64,000 bases of DNA from JALORV01 sp963703945. Lineage in GTDB: Bacteria > Pseudomonadota > Gammaproteobacteria > Burkholderiales > Burkholderiaceae_F. Below, one piece after another: positions 58,917 to 64,000 of this stretch. A program made the translations under genes and the position numbers. Each line of letters begins with the position of its first letter. The stretch's first letter is position 1. The DNA is taken from assembly GCA_963703945.1 (NCBI GenBank), contig CAVPGM010000020.1:154399-218398 (forward strand). Direction: 5' to 3'. The notes under the pieces were generated by a model. The model saw only the letters and a program-made list of their open reading frames with translations, did not search any database and had not been told where the DNA came from.

Positions 58917-59837
58917 ATGACGTTCCGGTTTCCGATGCGCCCGCTGGTCCTCGGCACAGTATTGATGTGCGCCACCGCCCTGCTCGGCACGGCGACCGCG
59001 CTGGATCGCAAGGACTGCGAGCGCGATTACAAGCCGCAGGTCGGACAGTCGGGCAAGGACGTGGTGTGGGTACCGACGCCCGACGAGCTGGTGCGACGCA
59101 TGCTGCAAATGGCCAAGGTCAGCTCGCAGGATGTCGTGTACGACCTCGGCGCCGGAGACGGCAAGATTGCGATCGCCGCCGGCAAGCTCGGCGCGCAGTC
59201 GGTGGGCATCGAGTACAACCCGGACATGGCGAAGCTGGCCAGCTGCATGGTCGACGCCGAAGGCGTCGGCAACCGGACGAGGATCGTCCAGGGAGACATC
59301 TTCAAGGAAGACTTCGGCAAGGCCACCGTGGTCACGATGTACCTGCTGCCGGAGCTCAATCTCTGCGTGCGCCACCGCCTGCTGGCGATGAAGCCCGGCA
59401 CGCGAGTCACGTCGCACCAGTTCACGATGGGCGACTGGGACGCCGACGAGACCTCGGAGATCGAGTACCGCACCGCGTACCTGTGGATCGTGCCGGCCCG
59501 GGTCGATGGCACCTGGCAACTGCGCGACGCCGGCGGGATAGCCACGACGATCAACCTCACACAAAATTTCCAGAAAGTCAGCGGCGAAGTCGTGGGCGGC
59601 GCGAACCGACAACCTTTGGTTGGAGCGTCGTTGCGCGGCGACCAGTTGAAGTTTGCGTTCAACGACGACAAGGGCACCACGCGGACCTTCACCGGCACCG
59701 TGCGCGGCACGGAACTCGTTGGCACTCTGAAGAGCGGTAACGCGGAAACGAAGGCGACCGGCACATTGCAGGGACCGCTGCGGGCAGCCGCCTGGGCCGA
59801 AATGCTGCCGCAGTGCGGCCGTTTCTACGGCAAGTAG
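58917..59837 (+). CDS. Exported SAM-dependent methyltransferase-like protein
   Basis: A 306-residue product from ATG 58917. Residues 1-29 form a Sec signal peptide (VLGTVLMCATALLGTATALD). Residues ~45-180 form a class I methyltransferase fold: VPTPDELVRRMLQMAKVSSQ, then motif I VVYDLGAGDGKIAIAAGKLG, the acidic loop GIEYNPDMAKLA, RIVQGDIFKEDF and VVTMYLLPELNLCVRHRLL. The remaining ~120 residues are a beta-rich extension (KVSGEVVGGANRQPLVGASL, TRTFTGTVRGTELVGTLKSG). SAM is not known to be available in the periplasm, so the export signal on an apparently intact SAM-binding domain is puzzling. A terminator follows. Confidence 0.82.
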   Translation: MTFRFPMRPLVLGTVLMCATALLGTATALDRKDCERDYKPQVGQSGKDVVWVPTPDELVRRMLQMAKVSSQDVVYDLGAGDGKIAIAAGKLGAQSVGIEYNPDMAKLASCMVDAEGVGNRTRIVQGDIFKEDFGKATVVTMYLLPELNLCVRHRLLAMKPGTRVTSHQFTMGDWDADETSEIEYRTAYLWIVPARVDGTWQLRDAGGIATTINLTQNFQKVSGEVVGGANRQPLVGASLRGDQLKFAFNDDKGTTRTFTGTVRGTELVGTLKSGNAETKATGTLQGPLRAAAWAEMLPQCGRFYGK

Positions 59838-59852
59838 GCGCCGAACCACTGC

Positions 59853-59876
59853 GAGCCCCGCCGAAGCGGGGCTCTT
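59853..59876 (+). terminator. Terminator after the methyltransferase gene
   Basis: GAGCCCCGC, loop CGAA and GCGGGGCTC: a perfect 9-bp stem with a stable tetraloop followed by TTCAT. The short U tract suggests moderate efficiency. It ends 19 bp before the APC permease start. Confidence 0.7.
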
Positions 59877-59894
59877 CATATCAAAGGACGCTTC

Positions 59895-61287
59895 ATGACC
59901 GAAGCATTCCAGCCGCTCGCGGCCGATCGGCACGCGGCCGTCGCGCCGGTGGCGGCGCCGAAACCGGCGCTGTCGGTGCTCGACGCCATCATGATCATCG
60001 TCGGCATCGTCATCGGCGCCGGCATTTTCAAGACGCCGTCGATGGTCGCCGGGGTCACCGGATCCGTCGACTGGATGCTGATCGCCTGGGTCCTGGGTGG
60101 CGTCCTGTCCCTGATCGGCGCACTGTGCTACGCCGAACTCGCCAGCGCCTTTCCGAGCGCCGGCGGCGACTATCACTTCATCACCCGCGCCTACGGGCGC
60201 GATGCCAGCTTCTTCTTCGCTTGGGCGCGAGTGACCGTGATCACAACGGGTTCGGTCGCGCTGCTGTCGTTCGTGTTCGGCGATTACATGAGCCGGGTCA
60301 TCTCGCTCGGCCCGCAGTCGTCAGCCATCTATGCCGCGTTGACCGTGATCGTGCTCACCGTCGTCAATATCATCGGATTGCGCGCGTCGGCCCGCACGCA
60401 GAACGTGCTGACCGCGATCGAGGTCGGCGGCCTGCTGCTGGTGGCCCTCGCGGGGCTGCTGGCCCCGTCGGCGGCGACCGTCGCGGCACCGGCCGCTCCA
60501 GCGGCAGGCATGCCGCCGCTGTTCGGCCTCGCGATGGTGTTCGTGCTGCTGACCTACGGCGGCTGGAATGAGGCCGCCTACATCTCGGCCGAGGTGCACG
60601 GTGGCCCGCGGGCGATCGTGCGCGCGCTCGTGCTGTCGCTGCTGATCGTCACCGTTCGTCTATGTCGCCTTCGTGCTGGCGGTGCTCAAGGGCCTGGGGT
60701 TCGCAGGGATGGCGAAGAGCAGCGCGGTCGGCGCCGACGTGATGCAGGCCGCGTTCGGCCCGGTCGGCGCCCAGCTGATCGGCGCGATCGTCGGGGTCGC
60801 CACGCTGACGTCGATCAACGCCACGATGATCGTCGGCGCGCGGACCAACTACGCGCTCGGACGCGACTGGCCGATTCTCGCTTTCTGGCCGCATGGCATG
60901 GCGAGCGCAACGTCCCGGTGGTCGCTTTCCTCGTGCAGGCGGCTATCGCGCTCGCGCTGGTGGCCTTCGGCGCGCTGCAGAAGGATGGCTTTAGCGGCGA
61001 TGGTCGAGTTCACCGCGCCGGTCTTCTGGTTCTTCTTCCTGCTGACCGGCATCGCGCTGTTCGTGCTGCGGTTTCGCGCACCACACACGGCACGACCGTT
61101 CAAGGTGCCGATGTACCCGATCCTGCCGATCGTCTTCGTGCTCACCTGCGCGTACCTGCTGTACTCGAGCGTGACCTACGCACAGTCGCAGAACGCGGTT
61201 CACGTGGCGTTCTACGTGATGGGCGCCGGTGCATTGGCCTGGGCGGCCACGCGCCTGCTGGGTGGCGGGCGTGCGCCCCGGGCATGA
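59895..61287 (+). CDS. APC-family amino-acid permease, frame breaks
   Basis: About 464 residues from ATG 59895. Helix 1 carries the APC hallmark IIVGIVIGAGIFKTPSMVAG with the unwound GAGIF segment that binds the amino-acid backbone. LCYAELASAFPSAGGDYHFI is the second conserved block. LTYGGWNEAAYISAEVHGGP marks helix 6. Later helices include LIGAIVGVATLTSINATMIV and the terminal FWFFFLLTGIALFVLRFRAP and YPILPIVFVLTCAYLLYSSV. Twelve helices are expected. The frame changes near 60655, 60893 and 60990; all three parts align with one permease. The substrate (probably an amino acid or amine) is not determinable. Confidence 0.87.
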
Positions 61288-61378
61288 GCTGACCGGACTG
61301 CTGCTCGCGGCCGGCCGGGCACGCGCTACGAAGCGAGCGGGCCCGGCTGAAGTAACGTCGACACCGAGGAAAACCGCA

Positions 61379-61770
61379 ATGCGACGTGATGTGTTTTCAT
61401 CCTGGTGGAAGTTCGCTCTGCAGGCAAGCGAAGTGGCGTGGACCGCACCGTTCGTGATTCAGCAGCGCTGTTCACGCCTGCTGGGCGCGCCTCGCGCGGA
61501 TCGTGTCGCCGACCGGCGCGAGGCTGTGCGTATGGTGGTGGAAAAGGTCGAGGCCCTGCAGGAGGCGCAGTACGCGATGTGGCAGCACGCAGTGGCCTCG
61601 CAACAGAAGGCGTGGGCGCGCCTATGGATGGCCGGCCTAAGCCAGCTGTGACGCCGGCGGCGGCCGCGGCGCACGGCCTCCGCGAAGCCGCGCTGCTCGC
61701 CGGCCGCGCGCTGCAGCCGGTGCATCGGCGCGTCAAAGCGAACGCAAAGCGTCTGCGCAAGCGCCGGTAA
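61379..61770 (+). CDS. Small helical protein with basic tail, possibly phasin-like, one frame break
   Basis: The frame starts at ATG 61379 with MRRDVFSSWWKFALQASEVA and contains the helical ADRREAVRMVVEKVEALQEA and QYAMWQHAVASQQKAWARLW, ending at 61651. If the frame is shifted by one base near 61645, the product continues as TPAAAAAHGLREAALLAGRA and ends in a basic KANAKRLRKRR tail at 61770, about 130 residues in all. An amphipathic helix followed by an Ala-rich linker and Lys/Arg tail is reminiscent of polyhydroxyalkanoate granule-associated (phasin) or nucleoid-associated proteins; this is a weak inference. It lies between the permease and the DUF599 gene. Confidence 0.5.
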
Positions 61771-61797
61771 GCGCCCGAGGCGGTCGTCGGCGCGGCT

Positions 61798-62523
61798 ATG
61801 CTAGGCGGCCCCGGAGCGCATACCGTGCTCGAACTCTTCCGACAGATCAACTTCATCGATGGCATCGCGCTCGGCGGCTTCATCGCGGCGTGGTGGGGCT
61901 ACGCCGCCTTTGCGCGTCGCCGCGCCGCGAGTAGCGGTTCGCTGCTCGCGACCACGAACCGGATACGCCGGCTGTGGATGATGCAAACGACCTGGCGCGA
62001 GAACCGGGTCATCGACGGTGTGGTTGTGCAGAACCTCTCGACCAGTCCGTCGTTCTTCGCATCGACGACGATTCTGATCATCGGCGGGCTGCTGGCGCTT
62101 CTCGGCGCGACCGACGAGGCAGCGAAGCTGGTCCGGGAAATCCCGTTCGCGGTGCGCACCACGTCGTTCGTGTTCGATCTGAAGCTGTTCGTGCTCACTG
62201 CGATCTTCGTCTATGCCTTCTTTCGCTTTACCTGGTCGATGCGCCAATACACGTTCGGCGCGCTGCTCATCGCCTCGGCGCCCGAGCCCGCCGTGTTCGC
62301 GAGCGGTCAGGCTTCGCGCGAAGAATTCGCGGACCGCGCCGGCCGTGTTGTTGGCATGGCAGCGGAAACCTTCAACGACGGGTTGCGTGCGTACTACATG
62401 GCATTCGCCGCGGTGCTCTGGTTCTTCTCGCCGCTTGCGTTCGCCGTCGGGACCGCCGGCATCGTCTATCTGCTGTACCAGCGCGAATTCCGTTCCGAGG
62501 TGCTCGACGTGCTGCGGCACTAG
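61798..62523 (+). CDS. DUF599 membrane protein
   Basis: About 240 residues (ATG 61798; GTG 61824 is an alternative). Membrane segments are IDGIALGGFIAAWWGYAAFA, FFASTTILIIGGLLALLGA, LKLFVLTAIFVYAFFRFTWS and FAAVLWFFSPLAFAVGTAGI. The conserved WMMQTTWRENRVIDGVVVQN and RQYTFGALLIASAP, ASREEFADRAGRVVGMAAET are DUF599 features; the family is of unknown function and common in proteobacteria. It ends 33 bp before the M61 peptidase gene on the same strand and may be co-transcribed. Confidence 0.87.
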   Translation: MLGGPGAHTVLELFRQINFIDGIALGGFIAAWWGYAAFARRRAASSGSLLATTNRIRRLWMMQTTWRENRVIDGVVVQNLSTSPSFFASTTILIIGGLLALLGATDEAAKLVREIPFAVRTTSFVFDLKLFVLTAIFVYAFFRFTWSMRQYTFGALLIASAPEPAVFASGQASREEFADRAGRVVGMAAETFNDGLRAYYMAFAAVLWFFSPLAFAVGTAGIVYLLYQREFRSEVLDVLRH

Positions 62524-62556
62524 CGCCGGCGGCAGCCGCGTCTCGCTTCCCCTCCC

Positions 62557-64000
62557 ATGACACTGCGCTATGCGATCCGGCCGGCGAATCCGGCAGCACA
62601 CCTGTTTCACGTCATCTGCCGCGTCGAGCGGCCCGATCCCGACGGTCAGCTCTTCATGCTGCCCGCGTGGGTGCCGGGCAGCTACATGATCCGCGAGTTC
62701 GCGCGCAACATCGTCCGCATCAGCGCTCTCGCCGGCGGACGCAAGGTTGCGATCGAAAAACTCGACAAGCACACCTGGCGCGCGGCGCCATGCCGCGGTC
62801 CGCTCGAAGTGGCGTGCGAGATCTACGCGTGGGATCTGTCGGTGCGCTGCGGCGTACTTCGACCGGACCCAGGGCTTCTTCAGCGGCACCAGTGTGTTCC
62901 TGCTGCCGATGGGCCGCGAGCACGAGGCGTGCACCGTTGACATCCTGCCACCGGCTGCCGGAGCGAAGTGGCGTGTGATCACCGGGCTCGCGCCCGAGCG
63001 AGGCGTGCGGCGGCTCGGCTTCGGCACGTATCGGGCGCACGACTATGACGAACTGATCGACTGCCCGGTGCAGATGGGCGAGATCGAGCACGTCCGTTTC
63101 GACGTCCTCGGCGTGCCGCACGAGCTTGCGGTCACCGGGCGCGTCCCGAAGCTCGACATGGGTCGCCTCGCGGCGGGCACTCGCGCGCGTCTGCGAGCAG
63201 CAGATCCGGCTGTTCGAGCCGCGCCGTCGCAAGGCGCCGTTTGCACGCTATAGCTTCATGGCGCTCGCCGTCGGCGAGGGCTACAGCGGCCTGGAGCACC
63301 GCAACTCGAGCGCGTTGATCTGCCGGCGCGACGATCTGCCGTTTGCCGGTATGAAGGACGCCACCGAGGGCTATCGCCGCTTCCTCGGGCTCGGCGAGCC
63401 ACGAATACTTCCACAGCTGGAACGTCAAGCGCATCCGCCCAGCCGCGTTCATCCCGTACGACTTGACGCAGGAGAACTACACGCGGCTGCTGTGGGCGTT
63501 CGAAGGGTTCACCTCCTACTACGATGACCTGCTGCTGGCCCGCTGCGGACTGCTGACGCCCGCGCAGTACCTGGAGACGCTCGGCAAGACGATGACCACG
63601 GTGCTGCAGCGGTCAGGCAGGCTCAAGCAGAGCGTGGCCGAAAGCTCGTTCGATGCCTGGATCAAGTATTACCGCCAGGACGAGAATGCGCCGAACAGTG
63701 TCGTCAGCTACTACCAGAAGGGCGCGCTTATCGGGCTGGCGCTGGACTTGGTGATCCGCGCCGAAACTCGCGGCCGTCGATCACTCGACGATGTGATGCG
63801 CCTGCTGTGGCAGCAATGGAAGCGCGCGTCTGATTACCGCGGTATTGCCGAGAACGAGTTCACCATCGCGGCGGAGCAGGCGAGCGGCCTCGTCCTCGCC
63901 CCGCTGATCCGCGAATGGACTGAAGGAACGCGCGATCCCGATTTCGCGCGCCTGTTCAAGCCTTTCGGCATCGAAGCGATGCGGCGGCCGGCGATCGATT
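62557..64000 (+). CDS. M61 glycyl-aminopeptidase family protein, 3' end missing, frame breaks
   Basis: The first ~480 residues of a ~600-residue peptidase; the window ends inside it. N-terminal beta-domain: AHLFHVICRVERPDPDGQLF and LPAWVPGSYMIREFARNIVR. The zinc site SHEYFHSWNVKRIRP (HExxH) is at 63403-63447, and the downstream Glu ligand lies in LLWAFEGFTSYYDDLLLARC. DENAPNSVVSYYQKGALIGL and RSLDDVMRLLWQQW follow. The frame changes near 62845, 63182 and 63399, each fixed by one base. Family members remove N-terminal Gly or Ala, and a C-terminal PDZ domain usually follows; it would lie beyond the edge. No signal peptide, so cytoplasmic. Confidence 0.88.

Noticed and set aside
58812..60176. 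Minus-strand frame of 454 codons opposite the methyltransferase gene
   Set aside because: It is antisense to a protein with a signal peptide and SAM-binding motif, and it crosses a terminator; the composition is a shadow pattern.
61801..63027. Minus-strand frame of 408 codons opposite DUF599 and the M61 gene
   Set aside because: It is antisense to recognised families, and the product has no coherent domain.

Overview
The window is GC-rich chromosomal DNA from a betaproteobacterium, most likely in or near the order Burkholderiales. The evidence is a betaproteobacterial-type rRNA operon (16S, tRNA-Ile, tRNA-Ala, 23S, 5S), a fused four-module UvrA typical of that order, many peptide-uptake and M20 amidohydrolase genes, and an intergenic repeat (38176-38251) of a kind I associate with Burkholderiales. 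No plasmid, phage or CRISPR signature was seen. The only mobile element is one IS630-type copy.

Layout. 1-5.1 kb (minus): probable operon argE-like deacetylase, cytoplasmic molybdopterin oxidoreductase, PaaK-like AMP-forming ligase, aminopeptidase-type lipoprotein (runs off the edge). 5.2-12 kb: a very large RCC1/InlB-type lipoprotein gene translationally coupled to a small upstream gene, with a divergent winged-helix/TPR regulator. 12.05-13.14 kb: IS630-like element. 13.2-25.4 kb: M20 amidohydrolase, small membrane and lipoprotein genes, a LexA-box-controlled giant uvrA, a Sel1-repeat protein, a DUF2807 protein and a carotenoid-desaturase-like flavoprotein. 25.4-31.1 kb (minus): peptide ABC transporter operon with an M20 hydrolase and a lipoprotein inserted between transporter genes. 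31.2-34 kb: a Nudix/outer-membrane-barrel chimeric pseudogene, DUF1415 and an astacin-like protease. 34.4-40.2 kb (minus): a second, complete dipeptide transporter ordered dppB-C-D-F-A. 40.3-41.8 kb: DUF3047 lipoprotein and a divergent membrane-anchored protein. 41.9-47.9 kb (minus): nikR, NiCoT nickel permease, TonB receptor, penicillin-acylase-like hydrolase. 47.9-53.7 kb (minus): the rRNA operon with promoter, boxA sites and terminator. 53.9-64 kb: enoyl-CoA hydratase, GGDEF/EAL protein, acuI-like reductase, exported methyltransferase, APC permease, a possible phasin-like protein, DUF599 and an M61 peptidase cut by the window end.

Common themes are peptide and amino-acid scavenging (two Dpp systems, three M20 enzymes, M61 peptidase, aminopeptidase lipoprotein, APC permease) and nickel acquisition. 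The most striking non-coding feature is an intervening sequence of about 190 nt in helix 45 of the 23S rRNA, closed by a 24/25-bp stem and predicted to fragment the 23S molecule.

Quality warning: about 25 single-base frame changes interrupt otherwise well conserved proteins. They are dense in 1-9.4 kb and 53.9-64 kb and rare in the middle. They look like uncorrected indels more than gene decay, so affected genes are annotated as single CDS with break positions stated.
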